NCBI GenBank assembly: GCA_036339295.1
Contig: JAYZBK010000137.1
Location: 1 to 24,892 of the forward strand
DNA from: GCA-002862325 sp036339295
GTDB taxonomy: Bacteria > Planctomycetota > Phycisphaerae > Phycisphaerales > SM1A02
DNA length: 24,892 nucleotides
Direction: 5' to 3'
This document shows positions 16,554 to 23,808 of the stretch, piece after piece. The number at the start of each line of letters is the position of its first letter. Within the stretch, counting starts at the first letter, position 1. The position numbers and the translations under genes are program-made. The notes under the pieces were generated by a model, which worked only from the letters and a program-made list of their open reading frames with translations, was not told the DNA's origin and ran no database searches.

Positions 16554-17984
16554 ATGCGAACACGCCAGCCCCGTCCTCGATGCCACGACCAATGCATCCC
16601 CGTCGCGACGGCCCTCCTGCTCGCGACCACGGTCCCGACGATCGCCACGGCCGAGCCGCCCGCCAGGCGGGAGGTCCGGGTCACCGAGGAGATCCGCCGA
16701 CTCGTCGAGGCGCCGGCCGACGCCGCGGTCGACGCCCGCATCGACGAGTCGCGGATCACCGATCTCCCGGCGGCGAAGGCACCGGCCACCGTCCTTCTCC
16801 CGGCCGAGCCGGTCCACCGCATCGCCACCAGTCGCGAGGAGACGGGACTCGACGGGCGTTCCTGGGAGTCGGCCAATCGGGCGTTGCTCGACGGTCTCGC
16901 CTGGCTCGCCGCGGCCCAGTCGGATCGCGGCGCCTGGATGGAAGGCGAGCGGGTCGAGGCCACGGACCGTCCGCCACGAGAGGCCGCCGCCTCGGTCGCG
17001 GTCACCGCCCTCGCACTCAAGGGCTTCGCCCAGGCCGCTCCCTCGCAGCCGGAGCTCGTCCGGGCCCGCGACCAGGCGCTCGGCTTCATCCGCGGCCGAC
17101 TCGACGCCGAGGGGTTCGACGGACTCGCCCGGGGTGGACTCGGGAACTACGTCACCAGTGCGATCACGATGGGACTCGTCGCCGTGGGTTCCGACACCCA
17201 GGACGAACTCGTCCTCGCGGAGGCCGTCGACCGGCTGACCTCGAACCAGTGGGACCAGTCCGAGGGCGTGGGTCCGAGCCGGGACTGGTTCGGCGGCGCC
17301 GGATACGGGCGTCACGGTCGACCGGACCTCTCCAACACCCAGATGATGCTCGATGCGCTCTACGACGCCGGCGTCTGCCCGGACGAACCATCGGTCCAGC
17401 GCGCCCTCGTGTTCCTCAGCCGGACGCAGAACCTCAAGGAGACCAATCCCGCGGACTGGGCCCAGGCGGGCTCGAACGATGGCGGATTCGTCTATTCCCC
17501 CGCCAATGGCGGCGAGTCGATGGCGAGCGAGGTCGCCGGCGAAGGCCGCCACGGCGAGATCATGCCCTCGGGTGCGGCGCGGAGTCTCCGCAGCTACGGC
17601 TCGATGACCTACGCCGGCTTCAAGAGCCTGCTCTTCGCCGGGCTCGACGCCGAGGATCCGAGGGTCGAGGCCGCGCTGGGGTGGATCCGGAGGCACTGGA
17701 CGTTCGACGAGAATCCGGGCATGGGCCAGCAGGGCCTCTACTACTACCTCCATGCCATGGCGCGAGCGCTGCGGGCATCGGGCCTCGACGTCATCACCAC
17801 GCCGGACGGCGAGGAACACGACTGGCGGGCGGAGTTGATCGAGGCGATCGTCTCCCGACAGGCCGCCGACGGGTCCTGGGCGAACCCCGTCGAACGGTGG
17901 GAGGAATCCCGGCCCTCCCTCGCGACGACCTACGCGGTGCTGGCTCTCGGCGAGGCGCTCAAGCCGACCCCCCGGTCACGCTGA
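16554..17984 (+). CDS. secreted prenyltransferase/squalene-cyclase-fold protein
   Basis: This is a 476-residue protein. The signal peptide (1-33, hydrophobic CIPVATALLLATTVPTIATA) suggests export to the periplasm. The mature part is an alpha/alpha toroid with several repeats: NRALLDGLAWLAAAQSDRGA, TSAITMGLVAVGSDT, LSNTQMMLDALYDAGV, GSMTYAGFKSLLFAGL and IVSRQAADGSWANPVERW. These match the QW-type repeats of the terpene cyclase/prenyltransferase superfamily. The DxDD acid motif of squalene-hopene cyclases is absent, so hopene synthesis is unlikely. Similar exported proteins are frequent in planctomycetes and uncharacterised. GGAGG lies 13 bases before the ATG, which is long; the TAGCCT hexamer directly before the start would instead make a leaderless message. 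The gene converges with the DUF3179 gene across a 12-base gap. Confidence 0.85.
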   Translation: MRTRQPRPRCHDQCIPVATALLLATTVPTIATAEPPARREVRVTEEIRRLVEAPADAAVDARIDESRITDLPAAKAPATVLLPAEPVHRIATSREETGLDGRSWESANRALLDGLAWLAAAQSDRGAWMEGERVEATDRPPREAAASVAVTALALKGFAQAAPSQPELVRARDQALGFIRGRLDAEGFDGLARGGLGNYVTSAITMGLVAVGSDTQDELVLAEAVDRLTSNQWDQSEGVGPSRDWFGGAGYGRHGRPDLSNTQMMLDALYDAGVCPDEPSVQRALVFLSRTQNLKETNPADWAQAGSNDGGFVYSPANGGESMASEVAGEGRHGEIMPSGAARSLRSYGSMTYAGFKSLLFAGLDAEDPRVEAALGWIRRHWTFDENPGMGQQGLYYYLHAMARALRASGLDVITTPDGEEHDWRAELIEAIVSRQAADGSWANPVERWEESRPSLATTYAVLALGEALKPTPRSR

Positions 17985-17996
17985 ACCACACGAGCA

Positions 17997-19106
17997 TCAG
18001 GGAGCCTCGACCGCGCCGGCCAGGAGGTCGCGACCGCGGTCGAGGGCCTCCTCGGCGACGACGGGATTCCGTGTCCATGGTCCGCTCCACATCCCGAACC
18101 GGGTGGCCGGCCCATCCGACGAGACGACGCGGACGACGGCTTCGCCCGGGATCGTCTCGAGGACCACGGACCGGCCGTCGACCACGACCGTCAGGCCCTT
18201 GCCGTGACGAGCAAGGTCGGCGAGCGGGATGATCGCACGGGGTTCGCCGTCGGGGCCGAGGATCGAGACCACTCGGTCGCGCGGCCCTGGTGACGACCCG
18301 GCGGCCGGCTCGCGTCGGGGCGGGATCAGCCAGCGATCACCGTCGAGATAACGGCGATAGTCGATCCGGCGATAGCGGCGCATCGAGTCCGGCTCGCGGA
18401 CGACCACCGTCGTCCCGGGATGGCGCTCGAGCCATGACCGCCAGGGAACGATCGAGACGCCCTCGATCGGTCGCAGGCGATCGCCGACCGACGGACCCGC
18501 GATCGCCCGTCCGTCGTGAGCGGACCAGAGACTCAACGGCTCGCGTCCGTCGTGCATGACAAGCGCCAGGTCCTCGAGGAGCCCGCTCACGCCCAGCTCG
18601 ACGAGGTTCCCGTCGTCGAGCCGCCGGTCGAACACCATGACCTCGTCGAGCAGCGGCGACCGGGCGATCAGGATGGGGACGCCGCCGAGGACATCGGTCA
18701 CGATCTCATGGGCGTCGACGATGAAGAGCGGATACGCCCTCGTCTCGCCGCCGATCTCGATTCCGACGACCCGGTCGGTGCTCACCACCTCCTTCTGCCA
18801 CTTCCTCGAGTTCTCCGCGTTCCACTGCGCGACCTCCGATCCGGGCATGCGATCCGGATCCTCGTAAGGGCGAAGGAAGTCGCGTGGGTTCCCGGTCCCC
18901 GCCAGCGCCTCTCGGTCGACCACGAGGGTCGAGAGATCGGCGCCGTAGCTCCCGGGATCGCGTCCGTCGCCGATCGGGGAACCGCCCGAGAGAAGTCCGA
19001 CGATTCCCCACGCGAGGACGCCCCCACCGCCGATCAAGGCCAGCGCGACGACCGCGATCAACGGACCTCGGGCGGATCCCCTGGATTCGGGTGTCGGTTC
19101 AGTCAC
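17997..19106 (-). CDS. DUF3179-family membrane-anchored protein
   Basis: This is a 369-residue protein with a GTG start at 19106 that overlaps the ctaB stop by eight bases (GTGACTGA), so it is translationally coupled to heme O synthase. One membrane helix (about residues 15-39) is followed by an external domain. DUF3179 signatures are GIEIGGETRAYPLFIVDAHE, then VGGVPI-type VLGGVPILIARSPLL, VMVFDRRLDDG, and ELGVSGLLEDLALVMHDGRE followed by SLW. Typical members carry a CPLCG-like cysteine pair where this protein has ARSPLLDE, so that possible redox or metal site is lost. The C-terminal half repeats the Arg/Pro-rich beta pattern with GPDGEPRAIIPLADLARHGK. The family function is not established. 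Its place in the heme A/oxidase block hints at a role in envelope or oxidase biogenesis, but this is inference only. Confidence 0.85.
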   Translation of the reverse strand: MTEPTPESRGSARGPLIAVVALALIGGGGVLAWGIVGLLSGGSPIGDGRDPGSYGADLSTLVVDREALAGTGNPRDFLRPYEDPDRMPGSEVAQWNAENSRKWQKEVVSTDRVVGIEIGGETRAYPLFIVDAHEIVTDVLGGVPILIARSPLLDEVMVFDRRLDDGNLVELGVSGLLEDLALVMHDGREPLSLWSAHDGRAIAGPSVGDRLRPIEGVSIVPWRSWLERHPGTTVVVREPDSMRRYRRIDYRRYLDGDRWLIPPRREPAAGSSPGPRDRVVSILGPDGEPRAIIPLADLARHGKGLTVVVDGRSVVLETIPGEAVVRVVSSDGPATRFGMWSGPWTRNPVVAEEALDRGRDLLAGAVEAP

Positions 19107-20133
19107 CGGTGGCTTCCGGTGGGAGGGACTCGAGCGGCATCTGCCGCGATTCGGTCACCGCCGCGGTCCGGCCTCCACGAATCCACGCCGCCGCCGAGAC
19201 CGGCCCGCGGTCCACGACCATCACGGCGAGCACGAGCGGGAGATAGGCAAGACTCGCGAGGAACGCGGCCCGGGCCGCATCGTCGCTCGGTCGTCGCCAG
19301 AACCCCACGCATCGGACCGTGAACCAGCCGCCGAGCAGCACCACCCCGATGGCGGACCACCACCCGGAGACGCCGTACACGGTCACCAGCAGGCCGACCG
19401 GCACGAGCAACGCGGCGGTCGAGGTCATCACCTGTCCCGTGACGCGGCCCGTCGGGTCGAGCACCGGGAGCATCTTGTGACCGCCGCGGCGGTAGTCCTC
19501 CCGGTACATCCATGCGAGGGCGAAGAAGTGCGGAAGCTGCCAGACGAAGAGCAGCGCCCCGATCAGCCAGGCGCCGACCTGCAACTGGCCGGTGGCCGCG
19601 ACCCATCCGATCATCGGCGGAATGGCACCGCAGATCGCCCCGAGCAGCGTGTTGATGGTCGACCGCGGCTTCAGCGGCGTGTAGATGACGACGTAGATCA
19701 GGACGTTCGCGATCGCGAGGACACCGGCGGTCGTGTTCACGGTCGAGACCAGCACGGCGAAGCCCGCGTACCCCGTCCCCACGCCGGCGATGAACGCCAC
19801 GCTCCGGGACAGTCGCCCGCTGGCGACGGGGCGATCGCTGGTCCGATGCATCCGGCCGTCCCGGGCATGTTCGATCACCTGGTTGAGGATCGCGGCGCTC
19901 GCGGCCGCGAGCCCGGTTCCCAGCAGCGTGAACCCGAGGAGGCCCCATGCGAAGTCCGGGGCCCCGACGCGGCCCAGCACGTAGCCGACCGCGGTGGTGA
20001 CCAGCACCAGTACGTTCAGCCGGAGCTTCGTGAGGTCGGCGACGAGTGCCGGGAGACCGGGACGCCCGTCGGTGGGCTCGTCCGGATACTCGACCTCGGA
20101 CTCCTGATTCGGGTTGGTCACGGGGGTGTCCAT
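19099..20133 (-). CDS. ctaB: protoheme IX farnesyltransferase (heme O synthase)
   Basis: This is a 344-residue protein from the ATG at 20133; the frame is open further upstream but crosses the divergent promoter region. CtaB transfers a farnesyl group to heme B, making heme O for the aa3-type oxidase. It is a multi-helix UbiA-family membrane enzyme. The first Asp-rich prenyl-diphosphate site reads LNQVIEHARDGRMHRTSDRP, with E replacing the first Asp, a change I believe also occurs in other CtaB proteins. YTPLKPRSTINTLLGAICGA and REDYRRGGHKMLPVLDPTGR are classic CtaB signatures. It is divergent from ctaA and overlaps the downstream DUF3179 gene. TACACT (20150-20145) lies 11 bases before the ATG with no Shine-Dalgarno, suggesting a nearly leaderless mRNA. 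Assignment is firm. Confidence 0.95.
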   Translation of the reverse strand: MDTPVTNPNQESEVEYPDEPTDGRPGLPALVADLTKLRLNVLVLVTTAVGYVLGRVGAPDFAWGLLGFTLLGTGLAAASAAILNQVIEHARDGRMHRTSDRPVASGRLSRSVAFIAGVGTGYAGFAVLVSTVNTTAGVLAIANVLIYVVIYTPLKPRSTINTLLGAICGAIPPMIGWVAATGQLQVGAWLIGALLFVWQLPHFFALAWMYREDYRRGGHKMLPVLDPTGRVTGQVMTSTAALLVPVGLLVTVYGVSGWWSAIGVVLLGGWFTVRCVGFWRRPSDDAARAAFLASLAYLPLVLAVMVVDRGPVSAAAWIRGGRTAAVTESRQMPLESLPPEATGD

Positions 20134-20144
20134 CGTGCGTGCAC

Positions 20145-20150
20145 AGTGTA
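20145..20150 (-). promoter_or_regulatory. candidate -10 (TACACT) of ctaB
   Basis: On the minus strand TACACT lies 11 bases before the ctaB ATG, so the predicted leader is only a few bases long. No Shine-Dalgarno sequence is present. No canonical -35 is evident. Confidence 0.4.
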
Positions 20151-20163
20151 GGTCGACGACCAC

Positions 20164-20190
20164 CTCCATCATGGAGTCTCGAATCACTCC
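20164..20190. promoter_or_regulatory. inverted repeats between ctaA and ctaB, candidate operator
   Basis: CTCCAT (20164-20169), one base, then ATGGAG (20171-20176) form a perfect 6-bp dyad. The right arm GGAGT (20173-20177) can also pair with ACTCC (20186-20190). The block lies just upstream of the ctaA -10 (20196-20201) and behind the ctaB -10, a suitable place to control both genes. No known regulator motif is recognised. Confidence 0.35.
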
Positions 20191-20195
20191 GGGGC

Positions 20196-20201
20196 TAGAA
20201 T
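20196..20201 (+). promoter_or_regulatory. -10 element (TAGAAT) of ctaA
   Basis: TAGAAT is close to consensus TATAAT and predicts a leader of about 50 bases before the ATG at 20258. The -35 position is not canonical and overlaps the inverted repeats at 20164-20190. Confidence 0.45.
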
Positions 20202-20257
20202 GCGAACCCGTTCCGGGCGGACGCCGTCCACCCCCACGACCGTGGAGAGTCGAACCG

Positions 20258-21625
20258 ATGACCGAGTCGAATCCGAGCAGGACACCCACGGCGAGCCTCG
20301 TGACGGGCTTCGGATTCGCCACCGCGACCGCGATGTGGGCGATCGGCTACGTGGCCTTCATGAAGCCGGGCCTCGTGCTCGGCGAGATCGTCTTCGCCCT
20401 CGAGATGCTCGTCCTCGTCGCCGGCGGCTTCCTCGCCGGCCGGACGCTCGGATCGGTCTCCGCGGGCGTCTGGACGGGCATGGTCTCGGCCGCGGTCAAT
20501 CTCCTGATCATCGGAAGCATCGTCCGCGGAGGCGGCCTCGACCTCGTCATCTGGATCGGGGGTCTCTTCGCCGGCTCGGCCCTGCTTGGCGCGATCGGCG
20601 CGGCCATCGGCCGGACCCGGTTCACATCGACCACCGCGCCGAGGTTCGATCCCACCGGCTTCTTCTCGCTGGTCGCGGCCGCGACGGTCTTCGTCCTGAT
20701 CGTGACCGGCGGCCTGGTCACGAGCATGGAGGCCGGCCTTGCCGTGCCGGACTGGCCGAACTCGTTCGGTCACAACATGCTTCTCTACCCCCTGAGCGAG
20801 ATGACGGGCGGGATCTTCTACGAACACGCCCACCGGCTCTACGGAATGCTCGTCGGGCTCACCGCGATCACCGTGCTCGTGCTGGTGTGGATCCACGACC
20901 GACGGGGATGGGTCCGCGGGCTCGCGGTCACGATCTTCCTGATGGTCTGCCTCCAGGGGCTCATGGGCGGCCTCCGGGTCACGGGGCACCTGACCACGAG
21001 CCAGACCGACGTGACGCCCAACACCACGCTCGCCATCGCCCACGGCATGTTCGGGCAGCTCACCTTCGCCGCCTTCGTGGTGCTGGCGGTGGTCTCGAGC
21101 CGCCGATGGAAGGACCGGGCCGCCAGCCCGATCGCCTCGACCGAGGCGGGGGGCGACCGAGCCTGGTCGGCGGTGCTCGTCGGGGCGATCGTGCTGCAGC
21201 TCTTCCTCGGTGCCTGCTATCGCCACCTCGCGACGCCGCCGCTCGACGGGGCCCCGAAGCCCGAGCCGCCCGCGTGGGCGATGCACGGGCACCTCACCTT
21301 CTCGATCGTCGTCCTCGTCGTGGCGTTCGTCGCGGGGATCCGGGCGAAGTCGAGGAGCGATCTCGGCGTCCCGGTCGTCCCCGGACTCGGCCGGACGGTC
21401 AACGCCCTCGTCGGGCTCCAGTTCACCCTGGGCATCGTCGCCTTCGTGACGACGATCCTTCGGAAGACGACCACGATCCCCGTCTGGGAGCTGGTTCCGA
21501 CGTCGGCGCACCAGGCCAACGGCGCCCTGCTCCTCGCGACTTCGGCCGCCCTGCTCTTCGCGGTCCACCGATACGAATCGGTCGAGTCCTCGACCCTGCC
21601 GGCGGCCACGCCCACCACGACCTGA
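20258..21625 (+). CDS. ctaA: heme A synthase (COX15/CtaA) with N-terminal four-helix extension
   Basis: This is a 455-residue protein; the ATG at 20258 has GGAGAG about 9 bases upstream. Residues 134-440 are a full COX15/CtaA domain: GGLVTSMEAGLAVPDWPNSF (151-170), then GGIFYEHAHRLYGMLVG (184-200) with heme-ligand type histidines H190/H192, AHGMFGQLTF (261-270), MHGHLTF (342-348) and SAHQANGALLLATSAA (416-431). It oxidises heme O to heme A for the oxidase encoded nearby. The first 120 residues add about four extra membrane helices (about 13-34, 40-60, 68-90 and 95-118). Bacterial CtaA proteins are usually about 300-350 residues without this part. The gene is divergent from ctaB and convergent with the last cox gene. 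The assignment is firm; the role of the extension is unknown. Confidence 0.93.
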   Translation: MTESNPSRTPTASLVTGFGFATATAMWAIGYVAFMKPGLVLGEIVFALEMLVLVAGGFLAGRTLGSVSAGVWTGMVSAAVNLLIIGSIVRGGGLDLVIWIGGLFAGSALLGAIGAAIGRTRFTSTTAPRFDPTGFFSLVAAATVFVLIVTGGLVTSMEAGLAVPDWPNSFGHNMLLYPLSEMTGGIFYEHAHRLYGMLVGLTAITVLVLVWIHDRRGWVRGLAVTIFLMVCLQGLMGGLRVTGHLTTSQTDVTPNTTLAIAHGMFGQLTFAAFVVLAVVSSRRWKDRAASPIASTEAGGDRAWSAVLVGAIVLQLFLGACYRHLATPPLDGAPKPEPPAWAMHGHLTFSIVVLVVAFVAGIRAKSRSDLGVPVVPGLGRTVNALVGLQFTLGIVAFVTTILRKTTTIPVWELVPTSAHQANGALLLATSAALLFAVHRYESVESSTLPAATPTTT

Positions 21626-21632
21626 TCCCGAA

Positions 21633-21648
21633 CCCGCATCCGAGCGGG
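21633..21648. terminator. weak hairpin between ctaA and the cox operon
   Basis: CCCGC (21633-21637) pairs with GCGGG (21644-21648) in the 38-base gap between two convergent stop codons. It is short and lacks a T-run, so it is only a tentative bidirectional terminator. Confidence 0.25.
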
Positions 21649-21663
21649 GTCACCGTCGACGCG

Positions 21664-22257
21664 TCACAACCAGGTCGCCCAGGCGAGGGTCGCGTAGAGC
21701 GCGATCCAGGCCCCGTCGAGGAAGTGCCAGTACATCGCCACGTAGACGACGCCGCGATGATCCTCGATGGTGTACGCGCGGCGTCGGGCCCGTCGGGTCG
21801 TCACGATCATGGGCACGAGTCCACCGAGGACGTGGGCGGCGTGCAGGCCCGTCAGGACGTAGATCGTCCACGCCCACAGGTTCGAGTCGATCCGCGCCCC
21901 ACGCTCGAGGAGCTCGAACCACGCCACGCCCTGCAGGACGAGGAAGCCGATCGCGAGGGCGAGGGTCGCGGTCATCCAGCGAGCGAGGCGATCGTCGTCG
22001 CCCCGGGCCGCCGCCCGACCGGCGACCGCCATCGTCCCGCTCGAGACGACGAGGAGTCCCGTGCTCGCAAGCAGGGCGCCGGGCAGGCCCAGTCCTCCGT
22101 CGGCCCAGGCATCGGGATCCTGGAGCCGGACCACCACCACCGCCAGGATCGACGCGATGAAGATCATCGCGAGCGAGATCAGGAAGCACGCCATGCCGAA
22201 CACGCCCGCCCGCGTCCGTTCACCGGGATCCTGGAATGGGGAGACGACGTTGGCCAT
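21664..22257 (-). CDS. second, short cytochrome c oxidase subunit III-like protein
   Basis: This is a 197-residue protein from the ATG at 22257 (MANVVSPFQD). Five membrane helices are visible at about 18-42, 58-80, 95-117, 128-152 and 171-195. The fourth helix contains LTGLHAAHVLGGLVPMIV and the fifth MYWHFLDGAWIALYATLAW, both characteristic of the COX3 family (LHxxHVxxG and YWHFxDxxW). It therefore resembles a compact subunit III of the kind found in caa3 and bo3 oxidases. It differs from the longer CoxC at 22816-23787, which has a large loop insertion. It is last in the cox operon, after a gap holding a 10-bp hairpin. It may be an alternative or accessory subunit III, or an assembly partner of the oxidase. 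Confidence 0.85.
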   Translation of the reverse strand: MANVVSPFQDPGERTRAGVFGMACFLISLAMIFIASILAVVVVRLQDPDAWADGGLGLPGALLASTGLLVVSSGTMAVAGRAAARGDDDRLARWMTATLALAIGFLVLQGVAWFELLERGARIDSNLWAWTIYVLTGLHAAHVLGGLVPMIVTTRRARRRAYTIEDHRGVVYVAMYWHFLDGAWIALYATLAWATWL

Positions 22258-22281
22258 GCGTGTGTGCGATCCGGTCGTGAA

Positions 22282-22305
22282 GGAACCCCGCACGCGCGGG
22301 GTTCC
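22282..22305 (-). terminator. strong hairpin between the subunit IV and second subunit III-like genes
   Basis: GGAACCCCGC (22282-22291) and GCGGGGTTCC (22296-22305) form a perfect 10-bp stem with a 4-base loop. On the minus strand it is followed by TTCACGACC, not a T-run. It is more likely a partial terminator or RNA-stability element that lowers expression of the last gene than a complete terminator. Confidence 0.45.
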
Positions 22306-22334
22306 GGGGTTCGGTCCACGATGTCGCGGCGGGA

Positions 22335-22748
22335 TCAGTCGAGCTGGGCGTCCGCGGCGATCGGGGCGCCCGGGGCGTCGGCCTCGAGCTTCGCCTGCAC
22401 GTCGTCGGGGTTGCCCGCGACGATCTGCGGCGAGTACTGGCCGGAGTCCATCAGCACGAACACCATCAGCAGGACGGCGAATGCGATCGAGCCCACGAGC
22501 ATGAGGGCGTTGAACGGACGATCCCAGCGGAGATGCATGAAGTAGAGGCAGACGAGCGTGGCCTTGAAGCCCGCGATCGAGAGGGCGATCGGCATGTTCA
22601 GCTCGCCCGCGTCGACCGCGTGCACCGCGACCGTGAGGACGGTCAGGATGATCAGGCCGAAGGCGGTGCCGAAGAGCGGGCCGTAGCCCACGATGTGGCC
22701 GAGGCCGTGTTCTTCGCCGTCGTGGTTCGCTGTCGCGTCGTGCGCCAT
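22335..22748 (-). CDS. cytochrome c oxidase subunit IV (prokaryotic type)
   Basis: This is a 137-residue protein from the ATG at 22748, with GGAAG about 9 bases upstream. A His-rich N-terminus precedes three membrane helices at about 25-45, 52-73 and 79-100. The stretch IAGFKATLVCLYFMHLRWDR is the hallmark of the prokaryotic COX4/caa3 subunit IV family. The C-terminal 35 residues are a soluble acidic/Ala-rich tail. The protein is an accessory membrane subunit that stabilises the oxidase core. It lies in the cox operon between coxC and the short second subunit III-like gene. The family call is firm. Confidence 0.92.
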   Translation of the reverse strand: MAHDATANHDGEEHGLGHIVGYGPLFGTAFGLIILTVLTVAVHAVDAGELNMPIALSIAGFKATLVCLYFMHLRWDRPFNALMLVGSIAFAVLLMVFVLMDSGQYSPQIVAGNPDDVQAKLEADAPGAPIAADAQLD

Positions 22749-22800
22749 GGGTCGTGCTTCCAGGATCGGAGCGTGGAGTCGTTCGTTCGAGGTCGGGGGT

Positions 22801-22815
22801 CCGGCCGGAGGCCGG
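22801..22815 (-). other. GC-rich hairpin directly after the coxC stop codon
   Basis: CCGGCC (22801-22806) pairs with GGCCGG (22810-22815) around a 3-base loop, touching the coxC stop codon on the minus strand. No T-run follows. It is probably an RNA-stability or processing element in the cox operon. Confidence 0.4.
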
Positions 22816-23787
22816 TCAGTGGATCAGGTAGAAGAGCGGGAACAGGAAGATCCAGATCAGGTCGACGATGTGCCAGTACCAACCGCCGAGATCGCCCGGC
22901 GTGAAGTACTTGGGACCGAACTCGCCTCGCTGGGCCCGCCAGATCAGCCAGCCGATGACGCCCATCCCGATCACCACGTGGATGCCGTGGAGACCGGTCA
23001 TGCAGAAGTAGATCGCGAAGAAGAGGTGCGTGTTCACCGGCATCTCGGGATCGCCGAGATGCTGCTTGCCATGACCCTTGCCCGCGTCGTGGGTGTCGGC
23101 CTCCTCGATCGCCGCCTGCTCGACGGCGATGGTCGAGGCGAGGCCACGAGGGCCGACCGCCGCGATCTCGACGCTCGAGGCGGCCTCCGCGGGCTGGTTC
23201 ACGAGCGACGCCATGGCCTCGACCCGGGCCGCTTCGGCGCTGGCCTCCTGCGGCGCGGCGATGATCGGGGTGAGGAGATCCTCGCCGACCTGGGCGAGAT
23301 CGCTGGCCTGCGCCTCGTCCACCGGTTCGTAGAACCCCGTGCCCCAGACGAGGTTCTCGTGGAACTTGTGGCTGTACTCGAACCCATTGATCACGAGGAA
23401 GCCGACCGCCCCGCCCATGGTGAGCCAGAGGCAGATCACGAGGAGCGCCTTCCGTCCCTCCTGGGCGTACCGCACCGCGAGGGCCATCGTGAGGCTGGAC
23501 ACGATCAGCACGATCGTGTTGACGCCGCCCATGAAGGTGTCGAGATACTGGCTCGCGTAGGAGAACACCTCGGGATTGCGTGCCCGGAGCACGACGTACG
23601 CCGCGAAGAGGCCTCCGAAGAAGAGGACTTCGGTCGCGAGGAACAGCCACATCCCCAGCTTGCCCGAATCGAACTGCTGTTCCATCGAGTCGAAGTGGTG
23701 GGCGAGATGCGGATCGTGGCCGTGACCGTGGTCGTCATGACCGTGGTCGTCTGCCTGGTCCGAGGGGTTGGCCTGGATGGAGGTCAT
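22816..23787 (-). CDS. coxC: cytochrome c oxidase subunit III with a long loop insertion
   Basis: This is a 323-residue protein from the ATG at 23787, with GGAG 8 bases upstream. The N-terminus (1-40) is His/Asp-rich. Five membrane helices lie at about 43-67, 84-106, 113-135, 252-283 and 302-322. Helix 1 has LGMWLFLATEVLFFGGLFAA with the conserved Glu (E53); helix 4 has MTGLHGIHVVIGMGVIGWLI; helix 5 has GWYWHIVDLIWIFLFPLFYL. All are COX3 signatures, in the five-helix form of caa3/bo3-type enzymes. Between helices 3 and 4 is an insertion of about 100 residues (150-247), rich in Ala and Glu and ending in a His/Lys/Gly patch, where a short loop is normal. The gene follows coxA in the operon. Function as subunit III is firm; the role of the insertion is unknown. 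Confidence 0.93.
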   Translation of the reverse strand: MTSIQANPSDQADDHGHDDHGHGHDPHLAHHFDSMEQQFDSGKLGMWLFLATEVLFFGGLFAAYVVLRARNPEVFSYASQYLDTFMGGVNTIVLIVSSLTMALAVRYAQEGRKALLVICLWLTMGGAVGFLVINGFEYSHKFHENLVWGTGFYEPVDEAQASDLAQVGEDLLTPIIAAPQEASAEAARVEAMASLVNQPAEAASSVEIAAVGPRGLASTIAVEQAAIEEADTHDAGKGHGKQHLGDPEMPVNTHLFFAIYFCMTGLHGIHVVIGMGVIGWLIWRAQRGEFGPKYFTPGDLGGWYWHIVDLIWIFLFPLFYLIH

Positions 23788-23808
23788 CCGGTGGGCTCCG
23801 TGTCTGTC

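Noticed and set aside
19099..20322. A longer heme O synthase starting at 20322
   Set aside because: The extra 63 residues cover the divergent promoter region and the start of ctaA and have no protein character. The start at 20133 has a -10 just upstream.
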